A stretch of 49,151 nt of DNA from assembly GCA_902492895.1 (NCBI GenBank), contig CABUNG010000017.1, positions 1-49,151 on the forward strand, in the 5' to 3' direction. A program made the position numbers and the translations under genes. This DNA comes from an uncultured Oscillospiraceae bacterium (GTDB lineage Bacteria > Bacillota > Clostridia > Oscillospirales > Acutalibacteraceae). Position 1 is the stretch's first letter. The number at the start of each line of letters is the position of its first letter. The notes under the pieces are model-generated. The model worked only from the letters and a program-made list of their open reading frames with translations, was not told where the DNA came from and did no database searches. This document shows, piece after piece, positions 1-8,448 of the stretch.

Positions 1-1332
1 TGGGATTATGGCCTGTGGGCTGTGCTGCCGGGCATCGGCAATGCCATTATCGGGTCGCTGTTCGCGTGGCTGGTACTCGCCAAGCGGACGCGGGAAACGA
101 CCAGGCGGCTGAAAATCAAATCCATGCCTCAGTTTTTTGAAAAGCGGTTCGGCGGCCAGCCGATGAAACTGTTCTGTGTCGCTGTGATTTTTGTGTTCCT
201 GCTGCCCTATTCGGCCTCGGTTTACAAGGGGCTGACCAGCGTGTGCGCAGTCCTGCTGAAGGTGGATGAACGGGTATGCATGATCGTGATCGCCGTGGCT
301 GCTGCGGCCGTCGTGGTGCTTGGGGGCTATGCTGCGACCTTGAAAGCGGATTTTATCCAGGGACTCGTGATGCTCGTCGGCGTCATCGCCCTGATCGTCG
401 CGGTGGTGCGCTGCGACCAGGTGGGCGGCCTGTCGGCGGGAATGGCGGCTATCACGAAAGCGACCGAGGATCTGCACCTGACGGCGGCCCAGCATGTCGG
501 GTTGTGGGCTACGGTGCTGATGACATCGCTCGGCACCTGGGGCCTGCCCCAGATGATCCATAAATATTACGGCATCCGGGACGACCGGGAAGTGCGCCGC
601 GGGACGGTCATTTCCACGGTGTTCGCCCTGGTGGTTGCAGGCGGCGGGTATTTCATCGGCTCTTTCTCCCGTCTGTTCTTTACCGAACTGCCTTCTCCGC
701 CCACGGGCGGGGCCGGCCATCCGGACTATCTGGTCCCCAACATGCTTGATCATTCCGGACTGCCCACCATTCTGGTCGGCGTGGTGCTGGTGCTCCTCAT
801 CGCGGCGTCGGTATCGACCCTGTCGTCCATCACCATCACCGCTTCCAGCACCCTGACGATGGACCTGATCCAGCCCAGGGCGCCCCGCCTCGACAAGGTA
901 AAGGCGGCCTGGCTTACCAAAGGGCTGTGCCTGCTGTTCGTGCTCCTTTCCTATGCGATTGCCAACAGCAAGACCCCCATCCTCGACATGATGTCCTATT
1001 CCTGGGGCATCATATCGGGTTCTTTCCTGGCGCCCTATGTCGTCTCCTTGTACTGGAAGGGCATCAACCGCGCGGGAGCCTGGGCGGGGATGATCGGCGG
1101 CTTTGTCACAGCGCTGCCGCCGCTGCTCGCGCAGCTGTTTTTCCCCGGCGTCAGCCTGCCGTTTTTCGGTCCCTTAAAGGGGCTCGGGCCTCATTTTGCC
1201 TGCCTCGCCATGGCGGTTTCCCTTCTGCTGTGCCTGATCGTCAGCCTCATCGCGAGCAAGGCGGGGCTGAAGAGTGCGGCGCCCAACCCGGTCTTCTACG
1301 ACAAAGGGACCGATCCCGCCGCGGCGTCGTGA
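1..1332 (+). CDS. Sodium:solute symporter family protein (5' end outside window)
   Basis: The reading frame is open from the first base, so the true start lies left of the window; 443 residues are visible. It is an integral membrane protein of about ten hydrophobic segments. The early visible part has GIGNAIIGSLFAWLVLAKRT, followed by a KSMPQFFEKRFG stretch typical of the SSS (solute:Na+ symporter) family, and later a VSTLSSITITASSTLTMDL segment in the usual helix-8 position. Family members take up sugars, amino acids, organic acids or vitamins with Na+. The substrate cannot be read from sequence. The gene ends in a strong terminator, so it is transcriptionally separate from the aryl-CoA ligase operon downstream. 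It differs clearly from the second SSS gene at 28755-30155. Confidence 0.88.
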   Translation, partial: WDYGLWAVLPGIGNAIIGSLFAWLVLAKRTRETTRRLKIKSMPQFFEKRFGGQPMKLFCVAVIFVFLLPYSASVYKGLTSVCAVLLKVDERVCMIVIAVAAAAVVVLGGYAATLKADFIQGLVMLVGVIALIVAVVRCDQVGGLSAGMAAITKATEDLHLTAAQHVGLWATVLMTSLGTWGLPQMIHKYYGIRDDREVRRGTVISTVFALVVAGGGYFIGSFSRLFFTELPSPPTGGAGHPDYLVPNMLDHSGLPTILVGVVLVLLIAASVSTLSSITITASSTLTMDLIQPRAPRLDKVKAAWLTKGLCLLFVLLSYAIANSKTPILDMMSYSWGIISGSFLAPYVVSLYWKGINRAGAWAGMIGGFVTALPPLLAQLFFPGVSLPFFGPLKGLGPHFACLAMAVSLLLCLIVSLIASKAGLKSAAPNPVFYDKGTDPAAAS

Positions 1333-1395
1333 TTCGGGAGCGGCGCGCAGAGGGGGCGTCCCCGCGGAGGCCGCTTTCTATGGAATAAAATATCC

Positions 1396-1436
1396 GCGCC
1401 GGGGAGAATCCGGGGATTCCCCCCGGCGCATTTTTA
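1396..1436 (+). terminator. Rho-independent terminator of the symporter gene
   Basis: A 9-bp perfect stem, GCGCCGGGG (1396-1404) with CCCCGGCGC (1421-1429), is followed by a T-rich run. It lies 64 nt after the symporter stop codon. Confidence 0.8.
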
Positions 1437-1520
1437 CTTTATCTTGGATTTAAACGGCAAGGGGATGTTCGTTTCGTCGGATGTTTCCTGGGAAATTTCT
1501 GCAAAGTGGGTGTGTCCGGC

Positions 1521-1549
1521 TTTACAATTATCCCTATCCGGGGTAAAAT
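1521..1549 (+). promoter_or_regulatory. Probable promoter of the aryl-CoA ligase / ior operon
   Basis: TTTACA (1521-1526), a 17-nt spacer and TAAAAT (1544-1549) match the housekeeping consensus at 10 of 12 positions. The predicted transcript would have a leader of about 80 nt before the ATG at 1634. Confidence 0.65.
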
Positions 1550-1593
1550 GAGAAAGAACGCCCCGCGCGTATCGGGCCGCCGGCCCGTCTGAG

Positions 1594-1623
1594 GGAGGAT
1601 ACGATCCTCCAAATTGGAGAAGG
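1594..1623 (+). promoter_or_regulatory. Leader hairpin next to the ribosome binding site
   Basis: GGAGGAT (1594-1600) and ATCCTCC (1604-1610) form a 7-bp stem 5 nt before the real Shine-Dalgarno GGAGAAGGG (1616-1624). The hairpin hides a GGAGG decoy. A role in translation control is only a guess. Confidence 0.3.
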
Positions 1624-1633
1624 GTGTGCAGTC

Positions 1634-2953
1634 ATGGCCAAAACCATTTGGAATCCCGAGATGGAATGCATGGACCGGAAAAAACTGGAGGCGCTTCAGC
1701 TCGAGCGGCTGAAAGCCCTCGTCGAATACTGCGATCGGACGGTGCCGTTCTATCATGACCGCCTTGCGGCCGCGGGAGTCACGGCAGATAAAATCAAGAC
1801 ACTGTCGGATGTGCAGTACATCCCCTATACCACCAAAGCGGACCTGCGGGACACCTATCCCTTTGGGATGTTCAGCGTGCCCCGCAAAGAGCTCGTCCGC
1901 ATCCACGCCTCCTCCGGCACGACCGGGAATCCCACCGTCGTCGGATATACGCGGGAGGATCTCGAACAGTGGTCGGAGCAGGTGGCGCGCCTGGTGGTCG
2001 CCGCGGGCGCCAGCGATGAAAGCCTCGTGCAGATCTGCTTCGGCTACGGGATGTTCACCGGGGCCTTGGGGCTGCATTATGGGCTGGAACGGATCGGCGC
2101 GACCGTCGTCCCCACCTCTTCCGGCAACACGGAGAAGCAGCTCAAATTCATGCGGGATTTCGGCACTGATACCATAGTTGCCACGCCGTCCTACTGCCTC
2201 TATCTGGCCGAGGCGGCCAGGGAGCGGCAGGAGGAATTCTCCCTCGATCGGTATCATCTGACCCTTGGCCTGCTGGGCAGCGAGGGCTGCACGCCTGAGA
2301 TGCGCACGCAGATCGAGCAGAGCTGGGGCGGCGGATTCTTCGCGACCGACAACTACGGCATGTCGGAGCTCAATGGCCCCGGCATGTCGGGCGAATGCCG
2401 GGAGCGGTGCGGATTACATATCAATGAGGATCATTTCCTGTGTGAGGTCATCGACTCGAAAACGGGAGAGACGTTGGCGCCGGGCGATACCGGAGAGCTG
2501 GTGGTGACCAATCTGACCAAGCGGGGGATCCCCATGCTCCGTTACCGCACCAAGGATATCACCCGGATCAATTATGAGCCCTGCGCCTGCGGGCGCACCA
2601 CCGCCCGGATGCATAAAATCATCGGGCGCAGCGACGATATGCTGAAAATCCGGGGCGTCAACGTTTTTCCGTCCCAGGTGGAAAGCGCGCTGATCGGCAT
2701 CACCCAGATCAGCCCCCACTATCAGTTGGTGGTTCGCCGCGAAGGCTATGCCGACACTCTGGAGGTGAAAGTCGAGCTGATCGACGGCACCCTGCTCGAA
2801 CGGTACGGAGAGCTGGAGTCGCTCCAGCGGCGGATCCACGACCGGATCAAGGCCATTCTCGGCATCGAGATCAAGGTCAGCCTCGTCGAACCCAAATCCA
2901 TCGAACGCTTCACGGGCAAGGCCCAGCGGGTTGTGGATCTGCGGGGACAATAA
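1634..2953 (+). CDS. paaK: Phenylacetate--CoA ligase family protein (first copy)
   Basis: A 439-residue adenylate-forming enzyme of the PaaK family. It would join phenylacetate or a related aryl acid to CoA with ATP giving AMP and PPi, or run in reverse. The phosphate-binding loop ASSGTTGNPT is at residues 92-101. A DNYGMSELNGPG segment fits the A5 region, and LRYRTKDI precedes an ACGRTTARMHKIIGRSDDMLKIRGVNVFPSQ stretch (broken here for reading: ACGRTTARM, then GRSDDMLKIRG), which is the C-terminal hinge. Length is normal for the family. The ATG at 1634 is preceded by GGAGAAGGG. It is 42 nt ahead of iorA and has a divergent paralogue at 5422-6720, so the pair may handle different arylacetates such as indole-, phenyl- and hydroxyphenylacetate. 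Substrate and in vivo direction are inferred from context only. Confidence 0.92.
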   Translation: MAKTIWNPEMECMDRKKLEALQLERLKALVEYCDRTVPFYHDRLAAAGVTADKIKTLSDVQYIPYTTKADLRDTYPFGMFSVPRKELVRIHASSGTTGNPTVVGYTREDLEQWSEQVARLVVAAGASDESLVQICFGYGMFTGALGLHYGLERIGATVVPTSSGNTEKQLKFMRDFGTDTIVATPSYCLYLAEAARERQEEFSLDRYHLTLGLLGSEGCTPEMRTQIEQSWGGGFFATDNYGMSELNGPGMSGECRERCGLHINEDHFLCEVIDSKTGETLAPGDTGELVVTNLTKRGIPMLRYRTKDITRINYEPCACGRTTARMHKIIGRSDDMLKIRGVNVFPSQVESALIGITQISPHYQLVVRREGYADTLEVKVELIDGTLLERYGELESLQRRIHDRIKAILGIEIKVSLVEPKSIERFTGKAQRVVDLRGQ

Positions 2954-2995
2954 AACACATGCCCTTATCGAATCTCCCTGAAAGGACGGATTTCC

Positions 2996-4768
2996 ATGAG
3001 CAAGACTCTTCTGCTGGGCAACGAAGCCGTTGCCCGCGGACTGTACGAGGCCGGCGTGACCGTCGTCTCGTCCTATCCCGGCACCCCCAGCACCGAGATC
3101 ACCGAGGCGTCCGTGCAGTACGGCGACATCTACTCGGAATGGGCTCCCAATGAAAAGGTGGCCTTCGAGGTGGCCTTCGGCGCGGCCACGGGCGGCGCTC
3201 GCAGCTTCTGCGCGATGAAGCACGTGGGACTCAACGTGGCGGCGGATCCTCTCTACACGGCGTCGTACATCGGCGTGAACGGCGGCATGGTCGTCGCCGT
3301 GGCCGACGACCCCGGCATGCATTCCTCCCAAAACGAGCAGGATTCCCGGCATCACGCCATCGCGTCCAAGGTGCCGATGCTTGAGCCCTGTGATTCGGCG
3401 GAATGCCTCGCATATGCCAAGCTCGGGTACGAGCTGTCCGAACGGTTCGATACGCCCGTCCTTCTGCGCCTCTCCACCCGGGTTTCCCATTCCCGTTCCC
3501 TCGTGGATCTCTCGCCCCGTCAGGATGTGGAGCTGCGGCCCTACATCAAAGATCCGATGAAAAACGTCATGATGCCCGCCATGGCCAAAGCCGCCCATGT
3601 CAAGGTGGAAAAGCGGACCGAGGCGCTGCGGATCTGGGCGGAAACCGAGGCCGCGGAGCTCGGGATCAATACGGTCGAATATAACGACAAACGGATCGGC
3701 ATCATCGCCGCCGGCACGGCGTATACATACGCGAAGGAAGCCCTGGGAGAGCGGGCGAGTTATCTCAAGCTCGGGTTGGTCAATCCCCTGCCCATTCAGA
3801 CGATTATCGACTTTGCCCGCAACGTCGGACAGGTTTATGTGATCGAGGAGCTCGACGATATCATCGAGACCCACTGCCGCAAACACGGGATTCCGGTCAT
3901 CGGCAAGCTGCTTTTCCCCACGGTGGGCGAGTTTTCCCAGCGGGTGGTCCGGGAAGCGCTGCTCGGGGAAGATCGTCCGTTCGTCTCCTTTGACGGGGAA
4001 CTGCCGCCCCGGCCGCCCGTTCTCTGCGCGGGCTGTCCCCACCGCGGCCTGTATTACGCGCTCAAAAAATATAAGCTGTATGTCAGCGGCGACATCGGGT
4101 GCTATACCCTGGGCGCCCAGGCGCCCCTGTCTATGATGGATTTCAGCCTCTGCATGGGCGCGTCGGTCAGCGGACTGCACGGCTTCAATACCGCGAGAGG
4201 CAAGGAACAGGCGAAAAAGTCCATTGCCGTCATCGGCGATTCGACCTTCGTCCATTCCGGCATCACCGGGCTGATCGACATCGCCTATAATAAAGGAATT
4301 TCCACCGTCGTCGTACTGGATAACTCCATCACCGGTATGACCGGGCACCAGAACAATCCGCTCAACGGCAAAACCATCAGCGGCGATCCCACGGTGGCGA
4401 TCGACCTCGAGGCGTTGGCTCACGCCATCGGCATCCGCCGCGTGGTCACGGTGGACCCCTTCGATATCGAGGCCACCCGCAAGGCGGTGGAAGCGGAGCT
4501 CGCGGTGGAGGAACCCTCTCTGGTCATCTCCCGCCGCCCCTGTGCACTGCTGAAGGATGTGAAGCATAAGCCCGCCCTCGACGTGGATGCAGAGGCCTGC
4601 ACCGGCTGCAAAGCCTGCCTGCAGGTGGGCTGCCCCGCCCTTTCTCAGACGCCTTCCGGCACGGCGGGGAAAACCCGGGCCGTGATCGATCCCACCCAAT
4701 GCGTGGGCTGCGGTGTCTGCGCCTCGGCCTGCCGCTTCGGCGCTATCAAAGGAGGGGACGCGAAATGA
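2996..4768 (+). CDS. iorA: Indolepyruvate ferredoxin oxidoreductase, alpha subunit
   Basis: A 590-residue catalytic subunit. With IorB it oxidatively decarboxylates indole-, phenyl- or hydroxyphenylpyruvate to the arylacetyl-CoA and reduces ferredoxin, in the cytoplasm. The N-terminal half carries the pyruvate-binding domain (SYPGTPSTEITE near the start). The thiamine diphosphate domain has GDIGCYTLGAQAPLSMMD and GDSTFVHSGITGL. Two [4Fe-4S] motifs close the protein: Cys535, 538, 541 and 546, and Cys569, 572, 575 and 579. The start ATG is preceded by AAAGGA. The stop codon overlaps the iorB start (ATGA), so the subunits are probably translationally coupled. Such enzymes are oxygen sensitive, which points to an anaerobe. 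Assignment is firm; the preferred aryl-pyruvate is unknown. Confidence 0.95.
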   Translation: MSKTLLLGNEAVARGLYEAGVTVVSSYPGTPSTEITEASVQYGDIYSEWAPNEKVAFEVAFGAATGGARSFCAMKHVGLNVAADPLYTASYIGVNGGMVVAVADDPGMHSSQNEQDSRHHAIASKVPMLEPCDSAECLAYAKLGYELSERFDTPVLLRLSTRVSHSRSLVDLSPRQDVELRPYIKDPMKNVMMPAMAKAAHVKVEKRTEALRIWAETEAAELGINTVEYNDKRIGIIAAGTAYTYAKEALGERASYLKLGLVNPLPIQTIIDFARNVGQVYVIEELDDIIETHCRKHGIPVIGKLLFPTVGEFSQRVVREALLGEDRPFVSFDGELPPRPPVLCAGCPHRGLYYALKKYKLYVSGDIGCYTLGAQAPLSMMDFSLCMGASVSGLHGFNTARGKEQAKKSIAVIGDSTFVHSGITGLIDIAYNKGISTVVVLDNSITGMTGHQNNPLNGKTISGDPTVAIDLEALAHAIGIRRVVTVDPFDIEATRKAVEAELAVEEPSLVISRRPCALLKDVKHKPALDVDAEACTGCKACLQVGCPALSQTPSGTAGKTRAVIDPTQCVGCGVCASACRFGAIKGGDAK

Positions 4769-5358
4769 ATCAGACAGTACAGAACAGCGTCAAAAATATC
4801 CTGATCGCCGGTGTCGGCGGTCAGGGGACCCTGCTCGCGAGCAAACTCATGGGCAAGTGCTTTATAGGCGAAGGATACGACGTCAAGGTCAGCGAAGTTC
4901 ACGGCATGTCCCAGCGGGGCGGCTCCGTGGTCACCTATGTCCGCTACGGCGACAAGGTGCACTCCTCCCTGATCGAAAAGGGGGAGGCTGATCTGGTGCT
5001 CGCGTTCGAGCAGCTTGAAGCGGCCCGCTGGCTGCCTTATCTGAAGCCGGGCGGGGTGCTGATCGCCAACACCCAGCGGATTGATCCCATGCCCGTCATT
5101 ATGGGGAAGGCCGCCTATCCGGAGGATATTCTCGAGCAAATCCGGGACAAGGGCGTCCAGGTGGTCGCCGTCGATGCGCTCTCCCTTGCCCTGGAGGCCG
5201 GGTCGGTCAAATGCGTCAACGTGGTGCTGCTCGGCGTGGCGGCGCGGTTCCTGGGTTTTGAGCCGGATCTGTGGCTGGACATTCTGCGCACCACCGTCCC
5301 GCCCCGGACCGTTGCGATGAATGAGCAGGCCTTCCGTCTGGGTTATGACGCCCGATAA
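4765..5358 (+). CDS. iorB: Indolepyruvate ferredoxin oxidoreductase, beta subunit
   Basis: A 197-residue gamma-type 2-oxoacid:ferredoxin oxidoreductase subunit that partners IorA. The N-terminus has the glycine-rich ILIAGVGGQGTLLASKLMG motif of the family, followed by SEVHGMSQRGGSVVTYVRYG, which is characteristic of IorB. The ATG at 4765 was chosen because GGAGGGG lies 8 nt upstream and the start overlaps the iorA stop. The frame is open 66 nt further back, but that stretch encodes the IorA C-terminus in another frame. The gene is followed after 63 nt by the second CoA ligase, so all four genes probably share one message. Confidence 0.94.
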   Translation: MNQTVQNSVKNILIAGVGGQGTLLASKLMGKCFIGEGYDVKVSEVHGMSQRGGSVVTYVRYGDKVHSSLIEKGEADLVLAFEQLEAARWLPYLKPGGVLIANTQRIDPMPVIMGKAAYPEDILEQIRDKGVQVVAVDALSLALEAGSVKCVNVVLLGVAARFLGFEPDLWLDILRTTVPPRTVAMNEQAFRLGYDAR

Positions 5359-5421
5359 GGGAGAAAAGTTCGAGCTGCAGGAAAGGTCAATTCGGTTTTA
5401 GGAAAGGAATGAGTCATTCGT

Positions 5422-6720
5422 ATGTCCGTTTATCAGCCGGAGGTGGAATGTGCCTCCCGGGATTATCTGCACGCGATCCAGTCCGCCCGCCTGATCAAAA
5501 TGGTGAAGAACGCCTATGAGAATGTCCCCTTTTATAAGAGGAAGTTCGATGAAATCGGTCTGCGCCCGGAGGATATTCATTCGATTGACGACCTCGTCAA
5601 ACTGCCCTTCACCGTCAAGACCGATCTGCGGGACAATTATCCCTTTGGAATGTTCGCCGTTCCCCAGAGCGAGCTCGTGCGCATCCACGCGTCCTCCGGC
5701 ACCACCGGCAAGCAGACGGTGGTCGGCTACACGCGGCATGATATCGACGTCTGGGCCGAAGGCGCGGCCAGGGCTCTGAACGCCGCCGGCGCCACCCGGG
5801 AAGACATCATCCATGTTTCCTATGGATACGGCCTCTTCACGGGCGGACTCGGCCTGCACTACGGCGCGGAGCATATGGGCGCCACCGCCCTTCCGGTTTC
5901 CTCCGGCAATACCAAGCGCCAGGTGCAGATCCTGCAGGATTTCGGGTCCAATTTCCTCTGCTGCACCCCGTCCTACGCCATGTTCATCGGGGAGACGGTG
6001 CGGGATATGGGCATCGATCCGCATTCTCTGAAGCTGCGGGGCGGCCTGTTCGGCGCGGAACCCTGGACCGAAAACATGCGCCGCGAGATCGAGCGGCTGC
6101 TCGATATCCGCGCCTACGATATCTATGGACTGTCCGAGATTGCCGGCCCCGGCGTCGCCTATGACTGCGAGATGCAAAACGGCCTGCATGTCTGCGAGGA
6201 TTATTTCTATCCTGAGGTCATCGATCCCGATACCCTCCAGCCGCTGCCGGACGGCGAATACGGCGAACTGGTCTTCACCTGTATCGGCAAGGAGGCCCTG
6301 CCCCTCATCCGCTACCGCACCCGGGACATCTGTGCTCTGAGCCACGAGACCTGTGCCTGCGGCCGGACGACCGTCCGCATGACCAAACCCCGCGGCCGCA
6401 GCGACGATATGCTGATCATCCGGGGCGTCAATGTGTTCCCCTCCCAGGTCGAGCACGTCCTGCTCGAGCTCGGCATGGACCCGAACTACCTGATTCTCGT
6501 GGACCGTAAGAACAATCTGGACGTTATGGAGGTCCAGGTGGAAATGAACGCGGCCCTGTTCTCCGATACCGTTCGGGACCTCGAATCCACGGAAAAACGT
6601 ATTGAAGGCGCGCTGCAGAGCACCCTCAATGTCCATGCGCGGGTCCGCCTGATGGAGCCGGGCTCCCTGCCCCGTTCCGAAGGAAAGGCCAAGCGAGTTA
6701 TTGACAACCGGCAGCTCTAA
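5422..6720 (+). CDS. paaK: Phenylacetate--CoA ligase family protein (second copy)
   Basis: A 432-residue PaaK-type adenylate-forming ligase, paralogous to the gene at 1634. It keeps the ASSGTTGKQTVVGYT loop, the IYGLSEIAGPG segment, the LIRYRTRDIC motif and the GRSDDMLIIRGVNVFPSQVE hinge. The N-terminal region differs strongly from the first copy. The ATG at 5422 is the first start after an in-frame TGA; GGAAAGG lies about 14 nt upstream, a rather long spacing. Two CoA ligases around iorAB suggest either different aryl acids or energy conservation by running a ligase from arylacetyl-CoA towards free acid. PaaK enzymes form AMP and PPi, so net ATP gain would need PPi to be used. That idea is inference. 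Confidence 0.92.
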   Translation: MSVYQPEVECASRDYLHAIQSARLIKMVKNAYENVPFYKRKFDEIGLRPEDIHSIDDLVKLPFTVKTDLRDNYPFGMFAVPQSELVRIHASSGTTGKQTVVGYTRHDIDVWAEGAARALNAAGATREDIIHVSYGYGLFTGGLGLHYGAEHMGATALPVSSGNTKRQVQILQDFGSNFLCCTPSYAMFIGETVRDMGIDPHSLKLRGGLFGAEPWTENMRREIERLLDIRAYDIYGLSEIAGPGVAYDCEMQNGLHVCEDYFYPEVIDPDTLQPLPDGEYGELVFTCIGKEALPLIRYRTRDICALSHETCACGRTTVRMTKPRGRSDDMLIIRGVNVFPSQVEHVLLELGMDPNYLILVDRKNNLDVMEVQVEMNAALFSDTVRDLESTEKRIEGALQSTLNVHARVRLMEPGSLPRSEGKAKRVIDNRQL

Positions 6721-6763
6721 ACCGGGGATTGTACAGTCCGTGCGATTTGTTTAGCGTATGGAA

Positions 6764-6793
6764 TTGCATGGACAGGAGCGGACGTGGTACAAT
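6764..6793 (+). promoter_or_regulatory. Possible promoter of the ACT-domain gene
   Basis: TTGCAT (6764-6769), an 18-nt spacer and TACAAT (6788-6793). The -35 box is weak. It would allow the ACT gene to be expressed apart from the operon, although read-through is equally possible. Confidence 0.4.
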
Positions 6794-6900
6794 ACACACG
6801 AGGGAAGCCGTATCGGCATTCCGCCCCGGATGCGATGGGCTGAGAAAAGAAAACGGTACTGAACGGCTGCATGCCGCAAATCAAAGGAGGGTCACCGTCC

Positions 6901-7329
6901 ATGATCAAACAGTTATCGATTTTTGTGGAAAACAAGGCTGGTCGTCTTGCAGAGATCACCGCCCTGCTGGCGAAAGCCGGGGTGGATATCCGGGCGCTGT
7001 CCGTTGCGGACACCACCAATTTTGGCATTCTGCGCCTGATTGTGGACAAACCGGCGGCGGCCGAGCAGGTGCTGCGGGACGCGGGGCTGACGGTGTCTTT
7101 GACCGATGTCATTGCCGTGGGGATTCCCGATCAGCCGGGCGGATTCGCCTCGGCGATGAAGGCACTCGCGGAAAAGTCGATCGACATTGAGTATATGTAT
7201 GCGTTCATTTCCCGGGATGAAGGACGCGCCTGTGTGATTTTAAGGGTGGAAAACGATCAGGCCGCGATCGCGGCGCTGAGTTCCGGGGGAATTGAGCTGC
7301 TGGGAGAAGACCGCGTGTATACGATGTAA
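6901..7329 (+). CDS. Tandem ACT-domain protein
   Basis: A 142-residue protein made of two ACT domains (about residues 1-70 and 71-142). The first begins IKQLSIFVENKAGRLAEITA and the second contains VGIPDQPGGFASAMKALAEK. ACT domains bind small ligands, usually amino acids. There is no fused enzyme domain, so a regulatory or ligand-sensing role is likely. The start at 6901 has AAGGAGGG 9 nt upstream; an in-frame ATG at 6871 lacks a site. Small ACT proteins accompany ior/paaK clusters in clostridia as far as I recall, which suggests sensing of aromatic amino acids, but nothing in the sequence proves the ligand. Confidence 0.87.
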   Translation: MIKQLSIFVENKAGRLAEITALLAKAGVDIRALSVADTTNFGILRLIVDKPAAAEQVLRDAGLTVSLTDVIAVGIPDQPGGFASAMKALAEKSIDIEYMYAFISRDEGRACVILRVENDQAAIAALSSGGIELLGEDRVYTM

Positions 7330-7370
7330 AAAGGGTGCCGCTAATGCGGCGTCCGATATAGAGAAACGAA

Positions 7371-7408
7371 GGGCAAGACAGATCAATTTGATTTGTCTTG
7401 CCCTTTTT
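7371..7408 (+). terminator. Terminator of the ior operon
   Basis: GGGCAAGACA (7371-7380) pairs perfectly with TGTCTTGCCC (7394-7403), followed by TTTTT. It lies between convergent genes. Confidence 0.85.
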
Positions 7409-7435
7409 ATGTTGCGTATTTTTCTCATTTCACAT

Positions 7436-8170
7436 CTAAAACTCCATATGACTGTCAACAGGTGTTGTACGATTTGTCTCTTGCCGCTTCTGCATTTTTG
7501 ACCAGTTGATAAATCCATAAATATCATTTGCCAAAAACATAACAAAGCAGATAACAACAGATAAATAGGCTGTATTCGAAAACGTTGCCAGTATCCATAA
7601 AATGATCAGGACTACATCATTTGCAGCATAGGCGGCTGCATAAAAAGCACTTCTTCTAAATGTCAAATAGACTGCCAGAAAACTTGTTGTAACGGATATC
7701 GTGCTCGGGATTATATTGGTCGTGTGAAAAGCCGCCAGTATATAGTAAAAGATAAACGTTATAATAACCGTCAGCGCGGCCAAAAAAGCCATTTCTTTTT
7801 TCTTTAGACGGTTCACTTTTACTTCTGCTTTATTTCCGTTATAGGGATTTCTCAGCCACGAAATGAATGCAAAAACAGCCATTGGTGCAGTCATTCCCAA
7901 ATACGTGATCATCTCCCCATAATAGGCAAAAGTAAAAGAGATCCTTCCGTATAACACGCTGAATAGGATCATAAGGAATTGTCCAAATGGATTCCCCTTT
8001 GCGTTGAAGATCAGAGACGTTGCACCTATCAAAGAGGCCGCCAGCGTCAAAAAGTTTTTTCTGTCAAAAATGAGAAAGGATACTACAATCAGCACAACCG
8101 ATATGCACCATAACAGAAGCTCCTCTTTTGTAAAATAATTCAGCATAGACTTAGCCTTTTTAGATAACAT
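7436..8170 (-). CDS. pnuC: PnuC-family vitamin (nicotinamide riboside-type) transporter
   Basis: A 244-residue membrane protein with about seven hydrophobic helices. FISWLRNPYNGNKAEVKVNR matches the conserved loop of PnuC transporters, which import nicotinamide riboside by facilitated diffusion; relatives carry riboflavin or thiamine. The C-terminal segment NDIYGFINWSKMQKRQ is also family-like. The ATG at 8170 is preceded by GGGGGAA; the longer frame to 8212 has no ribosome binding site. The gene and its flanks are clearly more AT-rich than the surroundings, which suggests acquisition by transfer. A strong promoter and a structured leader of about 110 nt precede it, so the vitamin could control expression. 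The substrate is uncertain. Confidence 0.88.
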   Translation of the reverse strand: MLSKKAKSMLNYFTKEELLLWCISVVLIVVSFLIFDRKNFLTLAASLIGATSLIFNAKGNPFGQFLMILFSVLYGRISFTFAYYGEMITYLGMTAPMAVFAFISWLRNPYNGNKAEVKVNRLKKKEMAFLAALTVIITFIFYYILAAFHTTNIIPSTISVTTSFLAVYLTFRRSAFYAAAYAANDVVLIILWILATFSNTAYLSVVICFVMFLANDIYGFINWSKMQKRQETNRTTPVDSHMEF

Positions 8171-8208
8171 ATAAATTCCCCCGTATAAATAAAAACAAGC
8201 ACCCGTAT

Positions 8209-8272
8209 ACACATCTTCTAAGACCTAATGATGTGTAACGAATGCTTTCGCTTTTTCTACCCGGTGGCAGAA
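8209..8272 (-). promoter_or_regulatory. Structured 5' leader of the pnuC-type gene (candidate riboswitch)
   Basis: On the minus strand the leader can form TTCTGCC/GGTAGAA (7 bp, 8255-8272), a small CGAA-AGCA-TTCG hairpin, and ACACATC/GATGTGT (7 bp, 8209-8236) before the ribosome binding site. I do not recognise a known riboswitch consensus. Confidence 0.35.
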
Positions 8273-8287
8273 CCATTATTTTTTAAA

Positions 8288-8316
8288 ATTTTAACCCATC
8301 TCTAAAATAAAGTCAA
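8288..8316 (-). promoter_or_regulatory. Promoter of the pnuC-type gene
   Basis: Read on the minus strand: TTGACT (8316-8311), a 17-nt spacer and TAAAAT (8293-8288), 10 of 12 consensus positions. Confidence 0.7.
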
Positions 8317-8393
8317 TAGTTCTTCGATATTATCCGATGCGTCGTTTTCATCAGAAATGGCACTTCCGCGGCAGAGTTGAGGACCCCGCGGGC

Positions 8394-8432
8394 AAAAAAA
8401 CAACCCCCGTTTCGGATAAACCGAAACGGGGG
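8394..8432 (-). terminator. Terminator of the DUF4234/DUF2752 pair
   Basis: A 12-bp perfect stem CCCCCGTTTCGG/CCGAAACGGGGG with a 5-nt loop (8404-8432). On the minus strand it is followed by TTG and seven T. Confidence 0.9.
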
Positions 8433-8448
8433 GGACATCGGTTCTAGA

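Noticed and set aside
2414..4699. A 761-codon open frame on the minus strand across paaK and iorA
   Set aside because: It is the mirror of strongly conserved plus-strand enzymes in GC-rich DNA; the translation is low-complexity Gly/Asp/Arg-rich with no domain and no ribosome binding site.
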